In this document: piece by piece, positions 1-11,890 of the stretch
Layout of the letters: every line of letters starts with the position of its first letter
How positions within the stretch are numbered: the first letter of the stretch is position 1
Source of the DNA: Solea solea
Lineage: Eukaryota; Chordata; Actinopteri; Pleuronectiformes; Soleidae
Reading direction: 5' to 3'
Length of the DNA stretch: 64,000 nucleotides
Assembly: GCF_958295425.1 (NCBI RefSeq)
Contig: NC_081154.1
Span: 7,344,666 to 7,408,665 of the forward strand
Made by a program: the position numbers and the translations under genes
Notes under the pieces: generated by a model
The model's input: the letters and a program-made list of their open reading frames with translations, nothing else
What the model was told of the DNA's origin: nothing
The model's database searches: none

Positions 1-3000
1 GCTGGTTAGAGCGGAACATTTAAAGCACAAGACAGACATGTTACGGATGCTTGGACAAATTAGCAGAACAATTTGTGGAAGACGAAAAACATTTTTGGTC
101 TTCATGCATGCTCTTTTAAACTTTTCAGATGCCCCATATTTCACCTCTCTGCGTCACATCCAGCAATATTATGTTTCAGTGGCCTTTTCAACTTTCACCT
201 GTCCTGTGGTTCACCTGCTCTGGAACAACCCCCCGTCACCAACCCAACACACACACACACATTAGCACAACCCCCTTCCCTTTTTGTTGTAAACACCAGT
301 GGTATGTAAAGTGCAGCTTCATCTCATTAACTTGAGTCTGCGCTGACCTGTTAATCTGAGCCTGAGGTGGAGGCTTGGCGCCGTATCCAGTCTACAGGTC
401 ACAGCACTAGACTGTTGAGTTTGTTGATTTCACTGCAAGCTCACTTAAAAGATAAAGATACAATGGCATAGGACCTCTGACACCAAGTAGACAGGCTAAC
501 CACATATAGCCAAATTTACCTCCCTGTTTGTCAGATGCAAATCTGAAAATGATAACAAATGAAAACTGAGTGATAGGCACACTGACTCAGTGGTCTGATT
601 CTTTTGTCCACTTGAAGTCTTAAAGCTCTTTCACTGCTCTCTCCTAACTGACATCACTTCAGCTTTATTAATTATTTGAATTGTTAGCCTTAATAAGATT
701 TATGTGTTATCCAATTCATATTTGGGCCATTTCATGTAAATTATTAAATACGTATAATGCAGGTAATACTGCTTAATTGGTACGTTTCTAACTGTTGCTA
801 CAAAATCTTAGATTTAGTCCGTTTCAGAACTCAGTCCTCTGAAAATCAGCCACTGTTTATTGACTTAAAACAGCTAAGCCTATGACTTACAATGATTTTC
901 TTTATTAATTAATCGTAAAATATCAGTAAACTAAAACATTCCTTTTGCAAGTTGAGCTCAGATAATGTGGTATCATAAAAGAATGAGAAAGATTCTTGAC
1001 ATTTTTCTTGACTGATTATCATGTTGATATATTATCTGTTGATTTACTAACTAATAAATCTAAAACAATTCAAATAATAAAACTATTTTTGCTATAATTT
1101 GTTTTTAAATTTTAGAGTAAAAGTAATTCTGGCTTAAATGTTCAAATTCCAGAGGACATGACCCCAGTGTGCCTGATGGTAGCTACAGATTTGCCTGGTT
1201 GTGATTTTGAGAAGACCTTAGTTTCCTGTGATGCAGCTCATTAGACAAATTGCGTTGATGTTCCCTTCTATACATACTGCTCTGTTGACCTATTAATCCC
1301 AGCCTTAGGTAAAGGGGTTGGAAGGCATCCACAGGCCGAGGTTACACAGAGGTCATCCTTTTACTTTCCCTTTATCTTATGGCAGTAGATTTAAGAGTGG
1401 CAACTGCTTTTTAGAATGTTAACCTAATGATTTCGGCTGAGAGACTGGGTACAACCTGGACAGATTACCAGCCTCTCTCAGGGCCAGCATACGGAAAATC
1501 AGCCATTCACACACTTTTGCACTTACAGGCATTTTAAAGTTGCCCATTAATTAAATTTTTTCAGCTTTTGTCTTTATATTTGCAAACATACAGTTATTGC
1601 TGTTCATTTTCTGCCAGTTAAACACAAACGTGCAGATTCTGGTAACAGCAGGCTTCCGGGAAGTCTGCTGTCTGAACTCCTTGCCTAATGTTTAATTAAC
1701 TAAACTAAACTCAGTATAATTATAATTCTCAGTAGATCAAGTGAATCAGCAGCGACAGTTGGCCACACAGATGTGTTTACTGTTTCACTCGTTTGATAAC
1801 GTGACTCAGCGTGTCCAGTGGGAACCGTACAGACTGTTGTTGTCAGATATAGACTCAATGAGCACTTTATACCGACGGGGGGGACATTTTTTTTAATCAT
1901 TGCAGTAGCAGCAGAAGGAGGAGGATATATACAGGAGTAGACATTAAGTGTAGTTAAGAGAGAAAACATATTATCACCAGTTCAATTATATGAAGTGTTA
2001 TTATATTTAATTTTAAAGTATAGTGTTGCTTTAAGTAATGGTTGAAAACAATACTGCATATAAAACTGCCCATTTATGAGATACAGTGCTGGTAATACAG
2101 TCTTACAACCTGTAGAAGAAACATTTAAAATGCTTTCTGATCAGATCTTCAGAGCTTATCGCCAGAGCCCCACCAGCAGGTGGATAACAGACACTGCAAA
2201 ATGTCTTGCTCACCATATATCTGTGTCACAACTCTTAAATCACCAAATGTAATAAATTCTTAATAAAATAGCTTGTTCTTGTTAACGGTTAGGCTAACAG
2301 TTATGTTTACAAAATCAAGGATGCAAGTTGATGCCAGTGCTCCCACACACATTTTATCCATAACTGATTGAACCCAAATGTGATAAACTGTAGTTATTCT
2401 GTAAGGGCTTCTTGTACCAAATCACTCAGATCCTGTCAGTTGTTGTGAACAGTGGAGAGTTGAGTGAGTGGCTCTCTCTCTCCGTCCCTGCTCATCACTT
2501 AGCTCCAGGTGAGAATCGTGGCATTGTTGCTAAGCCCCTCTCTGTGTGCTGGAGTCCCTCAGTCAGCTGCATAATGCTATTATCACTAAGCTGTTCTTTC
2601 ACTGCTCTTTCAACACGACCCAAACACCCAGCTGTTTCACCCTGTGACATTAGCATACACTGTGTGTGTGTGGGGCAAGGGGGTCATCTCCATCAGGTTA
2701 ACCAGGGGTCGCGGGGTGGTGGTCATTTTAAATGTTTCTGTTCACACTTAAAACTAATCGTGTAGCAGCAAAAGCCCCCCTCCTCCTTTCTTCTCTGCGT
2801 CTATTACTCTTCTTCTTAGTCTTCTCCCTTTGGCTGCAACCACATTAAAAAACATTTTTAGTTGCTGCGTTTACGCCTTATGCGTCCACGCTACTCAGAA
2901 GGTTTTGTGCCTCTAAAACAGGGCCTGCTTTGTGAGGGTAAGGGGGTCTTTTCTCCCCTCTCTGAGCTTCTCTCTAATGCCTAATGAGTGTTGTGTGTCT

Positions 3001-3016
3001 GTTTTGTGTGTCTTAG
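1..3016 (+). other. EXOC6: EXOC6 intron (partial), upstream of the penultimate coding exon
   Basis: This stretch precedes the penultimate EXOC6 exon and ends in a TCTTAG acceptor at 3011-3016. I searched for the preceding EXOC6 exon, which should end near residues resembling LAFIDLRQ, and did not find it, so I infer intron. It is AT-rich with a short CA run at about 246-261. The short open frames here lack recognisable protein similarity and I do not call them. Confidence 0.6.
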
Positions 3017-3129
3017 CTCCTGGATCTGTTCATGGTGTGGGACTGGTCAACCTATTTGGCAGATTATGGTCAGCCAACGTGCAAATACCTGAGAGTGAAT
3101 CCAGCCACTGCCTTGGCTCTACTTGAGAA
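3017..3129 (+). CDS. EXOC6: EXOC6 (exocyst complex component 6, Sec15A) penultimate coding exon
   Basis: The exon reads LLDLFMVWDWSTYLADYG, then QPTCKYLRVNPATALALLEK, with the last codon split by the intron. This is the conserved C-terminal helical region of vertebrate EXOC6/Sec15. Sec15 is the exocyst subunit that binds Rab11- and Sec4-type GTPases on secretory vesicles and helps tether them to the plasma membrane. The exon is 113 nt, starts in phase 0 after TCTTAG, and ends GAG AA before GTGAGT. It joins in frame to the exon at 4573. The paralogue EXOC6B is similar in this region; the neighbouring CYP26A1 supports EXOC6 over EXOC6B. Earlier exons lie outside the window. Confidence 0.93.
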
Positions 3130-4572
3130 GTGAGTGCATTCGACATGTTAACACCTCTGGGGAAAGTGTCGACAGATGACCACCCTTGGCGTATTTTTCT
3201 ATTATTAATTATACATATGTTATTGTATGGACTGTATGGTGTCACTACTAACAAGGTAAAAGTTGTTGACGCATGCCTGCAGCCCAAAGACTGAGATTAC
3301 ATCTTTGTTTTCACAGTATTAATGTACCTTAGTAGTCCTTGTTTGCACACTGTATGATACTAAAGACTAATAGATTTTTTGCATATTTTTTATGTAAAAT
3401 ATAGAACGTGGCTGCTTTGCTACCTCTCCCTCTGTTTTTAGTTTTTTTCCATCGTGTTCCTCTAAATCTTGTTCTGTGTGCTGTCTTTCTTTCTGCTGCT
3501 GCTAATGACTGCTGCTCAGAGTCTACAGGGGGTAGGTGCAGCTTCCTCTCTAGGCCCCTTTACACCTGGCATTAGAATGCATTTTCTGTGATCAGATAGT
3601 GCTTCACCACATGCATTTACACCTGGTATAAACATGCGACTCCGGTGTCCACATCAAGATCTGATCATGGCCATCCCCCTCTTCTTCTTCTGCAAAGATT
3701 TCCAGCAGCTACGGTGTCACATCCTGCCATAAAAACAACAACAAAAACATTAGCCCTATGTGTAGTAGCGCTATTGTATGGACTCATCTTTGCTTTTCAA
3801 AGCAGAGAAAGAAGTCGTCTTGAACAAGTGAAAAACTGAGGAAAGCAGAGCAGTTTTGTCGCCACTTTCTCTTTCGCTGGGCTCAGAGCCACCAATGTAT
3901 TTCCACTCACATAGTTGTTGTGGGTGGAGCGGAGACGCATCTGGGTCTTGTTGCATTCATACTTCTGATCAATGTGGTCACAATGTGTCTCTGACCACCT
4001 CCTGAAGTGGTTTGGCAGATCGGATAACAATCCTACCTCAAGAGTTTGATTGCGATCCAATTACAGAAAACACATTGTAATGCCATGTGTAAAGGGGGCC
4101 TGTCTTCTGTCTTCTACGTGCATGTTCTGTTGTCTAGCCTCTACCTCTTCGTCCATGTAGACATAGTTTGTAGCTCAACACAAATGCTAAATGGATTGTT
4201 AGAACAGGTCTGAATGAGGTCAGGATCTGCTTGGAAAAACAGGTCTTGTTCAGTCCTTGTGCTAACACCTATCCTGAGAGACGAGTTCACAAGTTAAGTA
4301 CAGCTGTTTATATCTGGCATTAAAGCTGGTGTCTCTTGAGAAGAGTAAATTCAGACTTTCTACTTAATTACTTAACTTAATGAATCAGCTCAAATGATAA
4401 AGTGTGAAAGCTTCTCAAAAATGCCCAAAACCACGTCTTAAAAAACATTTGTTAACATTTCCACTAAACAAAATGTTACTATAGCCAACTGATACAGCCG
4501 TGTGCCGACAGCTATGAGAATTTATCTGTGTGACTCGTGTCTTTAATGACGTCTCTCTCTCTCTGTTTGCAG
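3130..4572 (+). other. EXOC6: EXOC6 last intron
   Basis: The intron is bounded by GTGAGT at 3130 and TTTGCAG ending at 4572, with a pyrimidine-rich CTCTCTCTCTCTG stretch before the acceptor. It is 1443 bp long. Its main content is the MITE-like element at 3553-4100; I see nothing else identifiable in it. Confidence 0.85.
3553..4100. mobile_element. Non-autonomous DNA transposon (MITE-like) with ~45-bp terminal inverted repeats
   Basis: The left end (about 3553-3597) begins GGCCCCTTTACACCTGGCAT. The right end (about 4055-4100), read on the minus strand, begins GGCCCCCTTTACACATGGCA. The match continues for about 45 bp with a few substitutions, through a shared TTTTCTGT block. A further copy of the TTTACACCTGGTAT motif lies inside the left half at about 3617-3632. 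The element is about 548 bp and has no convincing open frame, so it must have been mobilised in trans. A clean target-site duplication is not visible, so I cannot assign a superfamily; hAT-like is a guess. Confidence 0.75.
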
Positions 4573-4699
4573 GATGAAGGACACCAGTAAGAAGAACAAC
4601 ATTTTCTCTCAGTTCAGGAAGAATGACAGAGACAAACAGAAGCTGATAGAGACTGTGGTCAAACAGCTGAGGAGCCTGGTCAACGGCATGTCCTCCTAA
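4573..4699 (+). CDS. EXOC6: EXOC6 (Sec15A) terminal coding exon with stop codon
   Basis: The exon completes the split lysine codon and continues MKDTSKKNNIFSQFRKNDRD, then KQKLIETVVKQLRSLVNGMSS, then TAA. This is the conserved extreme C terminus of vertebrate EXOC6, a basic helical segment of the Sec15 C-terminal domain. It follows a TTTGCAG acceptor and is 127 nt long. The stop codon is at 4697-4699. The 3' UTR follows at once with a run of CA repeats. The reading frame is intact, with no sign of decay. Confidence 0.95.
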
Positions 4700-4930
4700 A
4701 CACATACACACATACACACACACAGACGGGAGTGATATGGGTGTCGCACAGAGATAGAATGAATAAAACATGCATGCAGTCACACACACACACACATACA
4801 CACATTGAGCTGCCAAGAAGCAGAAGGATACCAATAACACAATATGACAGTAACCTGCAGATGAACCACAAAATGAGTTCACACATACACACGAGACACG
4901 AGACACACAAGGTGTGTAGAGACAGAGCAA

Positions 4931-4964
<34 letters not shown>

Positions 4965-6021
4965 CTCGTAACAGCACAGCAATACACACATTGTACAAGG
5001 CATGCAGGGAACTGTTTCCAAGCAAATACAGTAGACACACGATCTGTATGATGAAGTCATATCCTCTTACTGTTATAGCAGACTGAATATTTAATGTAAA
5101 TAATACACACACACACCCTTACACAGTAAACATGTTTGTCAAGTATTTTTAATGGCTATGATGAGACAAACTATGTTGTACGTTTGTGATGATTGTAGCT
5201 GCAGATAGAGACTGGTTCAGCACAGGAAGTGGCACTTAGACGTTCTGGCACAGTAAGGGTTAAGGTCAACACTTAACTGCCCCTCACCTGAATGGGAAGA
5301 CCCATCTCCCACTGTTCTGTCAGAAAACTCTTAACTCAAATTTGTGCTATAAATGAAGTTACAGCACCTTTTGTCCAAAGTTAAGCTAAATGTCCCAATA
5401 CTTCAAGTCATGGTAGTGTGTGCATGTGTGTGCGTGTGTGTGTGTGTGTGAGAGAGATGCTGAAGTCCAACTATTGACTGATGGAAGAGCAAAAGAGTGG
5501 ATGATGACGTCTTGAAAGACTGATGTTCATGAAAAAGCGTGAAGTTTTGTTCTACCCTTTGGTAGCTTTGCTTTAATGTTGGTTCTCTTTTCCCGTTTGT
5601 GTTTCTTTTCCTTCGCTGTATATTTAACCCTCGAGCCCTGAGACAGTGTCTCACAGAGGCTGAGCGTGGATGGAGTCACGATGAGTCAGTGACGCTCAGA
5701 TTGTGGTTGGAACCTCCACATGTTCACTGCATGTGAGAATGTGAACTATATCTTCCAATGTTTGTGGACAGGTTGGATAATATAACATGTAATGCGATGC
5801 ATAACAATACCACACAAACTAATGCAGGCGTATCATTGTAGGTTGTTGCACTCGATTTTAACAGGTGGACACATCTGGGTTTATACAGCAGAAACTTAGA
5901 GGGGCCTACAATGATTTTAGATTTCGGGTTTGCACGTGATGTCATCATGAGGAATTTGCCTTGATTAGAATTAGTTATTTTTGCACACACTAGTAGGGAA
6001 CATACACAAACCAGGTGCAGG

Positions 6022-6150
6022 AGCAGTGGGCAGCACTTACAGTATCTGCGCCCAGGGAGCATTGGGGGTTTGAATGCCAGGATTTTAACTGCGAACCCTC
6101 TGGGTACAAGACAAGTCCAACTCCTTTCCTCATCGCCACAGGCCGAGCAC
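6022..6150. repeat. Fragment of a fish-type dispersed repeat
   Basis: The segment reads as a 'gcagtgggcagc ... cagggagcattgggggttt ... gcgaaccctctgggtac' series. I recognise this from memory as an abundant teleost interspersed repeat. It has no terminal structure of its own and appears truncated. The family name is unknown to me. Confidence 0.4.
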
Positions 6151-8539
6151 AGGATATTGACTCTTGGTATCGCCACAAAATCAGTATCTGCATGTACAGT
6201 GGGCGCCAAACGTCTCATGGGGTGTTCTCAGACTTTTGGAGCACACTTATGTAAGAGCAAACAGAGCAGCGAGGCCTTAGCCTTATCAATAATTTCCGTC
6301 TGACAGCACACAGCTGCTATTATTGACCTGAACTGTGCAAAAAAGTTGTTGTTTTAGCAACGCTGTAATGACCAAAAGCTGGAGTGGAACCTTAATTAAT
6401 GTTACTGGTAAAAAACCCAAAAAAAAACACCTCTAACTGATTGAAAGTTCAGTCACGTCATTCCACACCAAATACCAATGATCACAGAATTTGACCGGCA
6501 TAAAAACAACAACATAAGAGCTTTGCACAGTACAATATAATGTATATAATGACGGGTGTTTAAGAGTTAGGCACCTTGTAATCATAAGTGAATTTAAAGG
6601 CTTCACAGATAATAAAGAAGTAATAATACAGTATTCTTACAGTAATACCATGTTATTTCCAAAGTATTATCAAGGTCTTAGCCTGGTCTTTATGCTGACT
6701 GCTGTTTGGCACAAAGCTAAAGTAGAAACCATACAGCAGCTTCTCATCAGGACGCTGAAGTGACATAAAACAAGGCAGCACTAGTTTTAAGCAGCTTCTC
6801 CAGCGGCTGCGCTCGCCTTCTGAAACCTCAAGAGTCCGGCTCCAAAAGTTGGACTGCACGTGTGAAACCGCAGCAGCCACGAGCGCTCACACCCACTCCA
6901 GTGTAAACAAAGTTCCACCTGCTGTTTTTGTGTCTGTCCTGGATTTCTGTGTACCGGCGAACAGCCAGATATACTGCTGCTGCTGCGCATGTAAACGTGA
7001 CGAGTGGACAAGTATTTCTCACAGTAGCAGACGTGTTCACACCTGCAGTTTGGAGCATAGTGCAGGGAATGTAGTCCACACAGACATTTGATGACATGTA
7101 AAATATGACTCTAACCTTCCGTATTCCTGCCCTCTCACATACTATTGACATTAGGCGCAATCTTATACAGTTAGGCGTGTTTTTTGTCGATATTAATTCT
7201 ACAGCTTCAGATCAAAAAAATGTAAAAGATCAGGTTTTATTGCATCATGGTCAAATGTGACGACATCACTGCAAACCCTCGTCCTCCCTCTGTAATCGAC
7301 TGAAGTTAACTGCAGTCCACCCAACGTTGATTCACACTGTACATACTTAACAGCAGATTATTTTCTTTTTGTTCCTCAGGGGAAAAAAAAAACAAAACAA
7401 AACAACAAGCTTTAGAATTATATAACCCACATCCACAAAGCACAGCAATAATAATTGGTTCCATTACAGCCTCACGGGCTTGTCAGTTCTATTCTTAAAA
7501 CGTGCACAGGGACTCCTGTTAAACATTTTATAATGAGACTGTTTCTATTCTGTTTATGTTTTTGCGTCTTTGCTCTATTTTAGGAGGCATTTTTGCACTG
7601 AAGCTTCTGAAGATATGTTCTTTTATTTCTTTTTCTTTTTCTATTTCTTTTCTTTTGCCCTTTTTCAAGTGTTGCTTGTAAATGCCACTGTACATACTGC
7701 ATATTTTGTAAAGAAAATATTACAGCAGTTTTCCTGCTACAGACTGAACTGGAGGTCGACCGTGTGATGTGCGCCTCCGTCGACGCCTGAAGTAAATATG
7801 TAATTAGCGAGAGTCTGAGATGTGCGTTTGTTGCGTACTTGGTGAACACAGTCGAGTGCAGTGTGAGGAGCTCAGTGACTCGTGCTGGTACCTTCTCTCC
7901 ACTCATTCACATGGGTAAGATACTGTACAACCATGACTCGTTATGTTCTAACAGAAGTTCTCCTGGTTAGAGAACTGTGACGTTCCCGCAGGTGCTTCTA
8001 TCCACTGTACCATAAATTCTCAAAATGACGAAGAATTTATGGCCTAGTAGAACTCGTCCAAACAAATACTGTATAACTGTAATACCTTTTACTCCGCTTA
8101 ATATACAGTGTATGTGTAGTTCCCTCATAACAACAGTCATGTCATACTCACCATTCTGTTCATAAGCTTCTGTAATGATGGCTGAGAGATGGCTGCTTGT
8201 GCATATACTTGAGTATTTTCAGACTAGGATATCAGTGCAATATAGTCTTTTATTTTTTTTAAACAACTTTACTCTTAATATGACATGTTTGCTGAATCAT
8301 TTACCATCCATTTCAAAAACATAATGCACTGTGTGACAGACCGCATGTCGCTTGTGTTTAGGATTGACAGATTTTAAAGTGTTTTTTTTCTTCTTTCTTT
8401 TTCTTTTTATGATATCAGATCCAGTGATTTGGAATGCTGTGTGTATGCAGGCAGGTGTTGAAAACAGAATGTGCAGCAGAGTGAGTGAGTGTGGCAAAAC
8501 TCTTGTATTGCCGGAATGTACATTAAACTGAACGCACAC

Positions 8540-8545
8540 AATAAA
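8540..8545 (+). promoter_or_regulatory. Candidate poly(A) signal AATAAA (EXOC6, proximal)
   Basis: An AATAAA hexamer lies within ACACAATAAAAACACC, followed about 25 bp later by mixed sequence. It is a candidate alternative 3' end of EXOC6 upstream of the signal at 9087. Confidence 0.35.
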
Positions 8546-9086
8546 AACACCCTGTCTCCAAGAAATAGTACCTGCTGCTGTTTACCAGAGGGCAGAACTC
8601 AGACCTGCAGACCACGTGTGTGGAAGCTATTGAATGTGAACCCAAACACAACCAAAAAAAAAAAAGAATAATTTAACAGAAAAGAATCTGGTATTTTACT
8701 GATGACTCCTTGACAGAATGTCCTTGTTATGTTAACAGAAGTACGGTCCACATGACATTTCCTGATTTTTGTGGAGCCTGTCGTTCTCCACAGTTTAGGG
8801 GAAAAAGTAAGATTATTTAATGTATACTGTTTAAAAAATAATAATATATATTGTGTCACATAATCTCCTGCTCTCATAATTTGAGCCTTTTCTAGTATAA
8901 TGGCACAAACCACGATTTAAAAGAAGAATCAACTTTTACACGACATGAGACAGTTGTTCTTGCCTCCCACAGACGTGGAGAGAGGGTACCTGTGGACAGC
9001 TTTACCTATGTAGACGTCCTCAGTTAGAAACGCCCCCGACTGAGATGTTGTTTTCTTACATTTGTTGTTTTTATTTTGTGTGCTGT

Positions 9087-9092
9087 AATAAA
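9087..9092 (+). promoter_or_regulatory. Candidate poly(A) signal AATAAA (EXOC6, distal)
   Basis: AATAAA occurs in CTGTAATAAAAATG and is followed within about 25-40 bp by a T/GT-rich stretch (GTCTGTCTTTCTGTCC). This is the classic arrangement of a cleavage site and downstream element, so it is the best candidate for the main EXOC6 3' end. Confidence 0.5.
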
Positions 9093-10437
9093 AATGTAAT
9101 CAGCAGTAAAGTCTGTCTTTCTGTCCGTCCAGCACGCTGCTCTCTGTGTGAAACTCCACCTGAAGAACCAACTCTCCAGCTATTGTTATATTATATTAAG
9201 GTAGAGGCACCCGTGTAGTTTCAATATCAAACAGCCTCAGCTGAATAACATCGGTTTCTCCAGCCCACACTTTGTCTAGTAATGTTTTGACTCACCAAAA
9301 ATCCCCTGTGTTCCTAAAAGCTGGATCTGATTAATGCTGCTGGCTCTGCCAGCATTTTGTTTCCAACTATTTAACAACGTTGCCACTGTGGCCACCACTT
9401 CCTTTCACAGGGAGTTATTAAAAACCGCTCCACAATACACTCTAATTCTCCTTTGTCACGCATGTTGATCACAGCAATTGCTTAGACAATCAAGGAAATT
9501 GTGGTTGTCGAGCTACCTCCCAGAGCTGACGGCCCGCAGCAGCCACAAGAGGGCGGTAAATTACAAAATGGAGGCAACATTAGATCCTTAATGGGGTTGA
9601 GCATCTGTTCTGAGATTGATTCCACTTGTCTTTTGTTCTATTGGAAGTCTATTTTGGAGCCGTAACTGCTCGTCTTGCTTGTCCTGACAGCACAAGAAGG
9701 CAGAAATCCAAAAAACATTTTCACAACAAATATGAAATAGTTGTAGTAGATTGATTTTACTAGTCTTGTGTGAGCTGGCCCTTTACAGACAAACGTCTGA
9801 ATTAGTGCACACCAGTAGCAAACTAAATCTCACACACTCGGATAGAGAGACGGTCGGAAGCGTCACTTGTCTTGTGGAGGTTTTTCTCTCTTCCCACCGC
9901 ACACACGCAAACTTGGAAAACAGCAAGTGAACTTTGGCCTGGGTCAGCGTTTGAATGCGAGGATCCCTGTCGCCACAGATGTAATGAGGCGAGAGACATT
10001 TAGAAACCTCTATTATCAGTGGACAGCAGCCACCCTGCCAACACACACACACACACACAGAAATGTGATTGTTTACCTCAGAGTAATACTGTGCACTCTC
10101 AGCTCTACTGTCTTCATTGTGCCACTGTTCTACTTTAACATTGTGACCTTTCTTCAGCAGACACGTCCTCCTTGTCCCTTCATCTGCACAGTGAGAGTTC
10201 ATCCATCACTCATTACCATACAAGCTTTTTTCACACATTAATATTATCTATTTTGTCTGTGTTTCACACATGCAGAACAAGCCAATGTGAGACATACTCT
10301 CACACAGTGGAAGAACGTTTGTTGTAACACTGAATTAACTGATAATAAATAAAATAACAAGTAGATAAAAATAGCAAGTGGTCCTATGGTCTCTGTTACT
10401 CAAACGGGACACAAACAATACAACTGCAGAACCAGGT

Positions 10438-10960
10438 CTGAATGAATGAATGAATAACTTTATTTTAGTTACAGTACATTCATATAAAAAGTAAACATAA
10501 AGCGATTATTTAACACAAATTTGCGAATAACCGAAAAAGGACTAGGCTGAAGGACGAGGCTTATTTTTGCCTGTCCGGTAAAATACTAAGGGAAAAACTA
10601 AGAAAATCAGAAACGTAGAGAAATTACGTAAAACATTGCCCTTAAAATTATAGTTCTGGACTTTCAATTGTAATTATTTTCAATTCATTCCTTCTCTTAG
10701 TTTAAATAATGTCTGTTCTAGTGTTTTAGAATATATGTCGTCTAGAAATTTTCACATGAAAGATCCTATGAAAAACTGACTAGTGGATTCCAGATATCCA
10801 ACTTTTATTGGATTAAAATGTTTTATTCTAATTGCTCTTTTCTGAAGTTTAATTATAGGATCTAAGTGTTTCCTCAAATTTCGACACAGTATGACATATA
10901 AGGCGTTAAATGTGAACAGTGCAATATCCTAAGGCAGTTTTTATTCAATAAATCCTTTGT
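10438..10960 (-). mobile_element. Truncated non-LTR retrotransposon (LINE, L2/CR1-like) 3' end
   Basis: Read on the minus strand, about 10785-10850 encodes LQKRAIRIKHFNPIK. The QKRAIRI motif is typical of the C-terminal end of reverse transcriptases in L2/CR1/Jockey-type LINEs. Upstream in the same frame (to about 10920) further plausible residues are open. Downstream on the minus strand the element runs through an AT-rich tail and ends in AATAAAGTTATTCATTCATTC, a short ATTC tandem tail of the kind seen on some L2-clade elements. Only the last few hundred base pairs remain, consistent with 5' truncation. Direction, coding motif and tail agree. Confidence 0.6.
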
Positions 10961-11639
10961 TTTATAAAAAATAATTTACATTTAATGTGTTCTATGTGTG
11001 GTTTCCAACAAAACTACACACAGAACACCAAACCAATGCCAATTATTTCCATTTTAGATGAGATTGTAGATGTTATTGAAAAGTCTGCTTAAGTAAAGAA
11101 CAATTTTAGATATTTGTAACTGCTAAATTTTAGATGGTAATATTACAATAATTGCTAGTTATTTCTTGTAAAAAAACCTTTTTTTTTCAATTCCTTTGAA
11201 AGATGATTGTAGGATACATTCAGGAAGCAAATTTAACGATAAATCACAGAGTTTATATCCACACTTTTACTCTTTTTTTTTCCCTTTGCCATCATGTTGA
11301 GTGTGTTTACAGCCCCATTGAGACGTATTTCTAATTTGCTGTGATGGGGAGGAGTTTGGGCGGGGACGGGCTCCTTCCTCTGTGTTGGAAGTGACAAGTA
11401 TTTTAGTGCAGGGATCAAACACTTTAACAAGGCAGTAAACACCTTTTACATTCACCTCAACAATGCAGCAGACAGACAGAGGAGGAGACGCATACGTCTG
11501 CACCTCTCCTATCGCAATCACATGATCTGACCCCACACGCTGACCTCAGCAGATCCTCCATAGTTGTTGACCTATCGTCTTTATACTCCAACAATCTCAC
11601 ACAAGTTAACTTTACGGAACATGATTTTTTTCCACAGGG

Positions 11640-11890
11640 TGTTCAGATGGTTACTCACGTTTATTTGGTTTTGCACCAAATTGTTTTTTTTAATTATTTA
11701 CTTTTGACTTTTTGTTTTTAAAATGAGTTGGTTTTAAGTGTTTATTTTTTATTTTTTTGTAAATGCTTAGTTTTAGTTTAGCTTTTATATTAGTTTTTTT
11801 GTAATATTGAGTATTTCCCAGGTGCAAGATTCAAAAAGGTCATTATGAGTAGCCTAATATGTCATAATAAAACAAAATATGCCATTTTAA
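11640..11890. repeat. AT-rich dispersed repeat, copy 1 (partner at about 55790-56110)
   Basis: A series of TTTTAGTTTAG, ACTTTTTGTTTTTAAA and TTTTTTGTAAATGCTTAG blocks is shared with 55790-56110 in the same order. The two copies are clearly homologous but diverged. No terminal repeats or coding sequence are apparent, so the class is unknown. Confidence 0.5.

Larger units (their letters stand above)
4700..9110 (+). other. EXOC6: Probable EXOC6 3' UTR
   Basis: No splice-like or coding structure is seen between the EXOC6 stop codon and the first good poly(A) signals at 8540-8545 and 9087-9092, so a 3' UTR of about 4 kb is inferred. It contains several CA/TG runs (about 4702-4725, 4779-4804, 4937-4965, 5423-5451), a dispersed-repeat fragment at about 6022-6150, and AT-rich stretches with TGTAAATA-like motifs near its end. 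The true 3' end cannot be fixed without transcripts. Confidence 0.5.

Noticed and set aside
2412..2765. 117-residue open frame in the EXOC6 intron
   Set aside because: No recognised similarity, low-complexity serine-rich translation, and location in an intron of a conserved gene.
4415..5112. Cysteine/valine-rich open frames on the minus strand
   Set aside because: They come from CA/TG microsatellites in the EXOC6 3' end and UTR.
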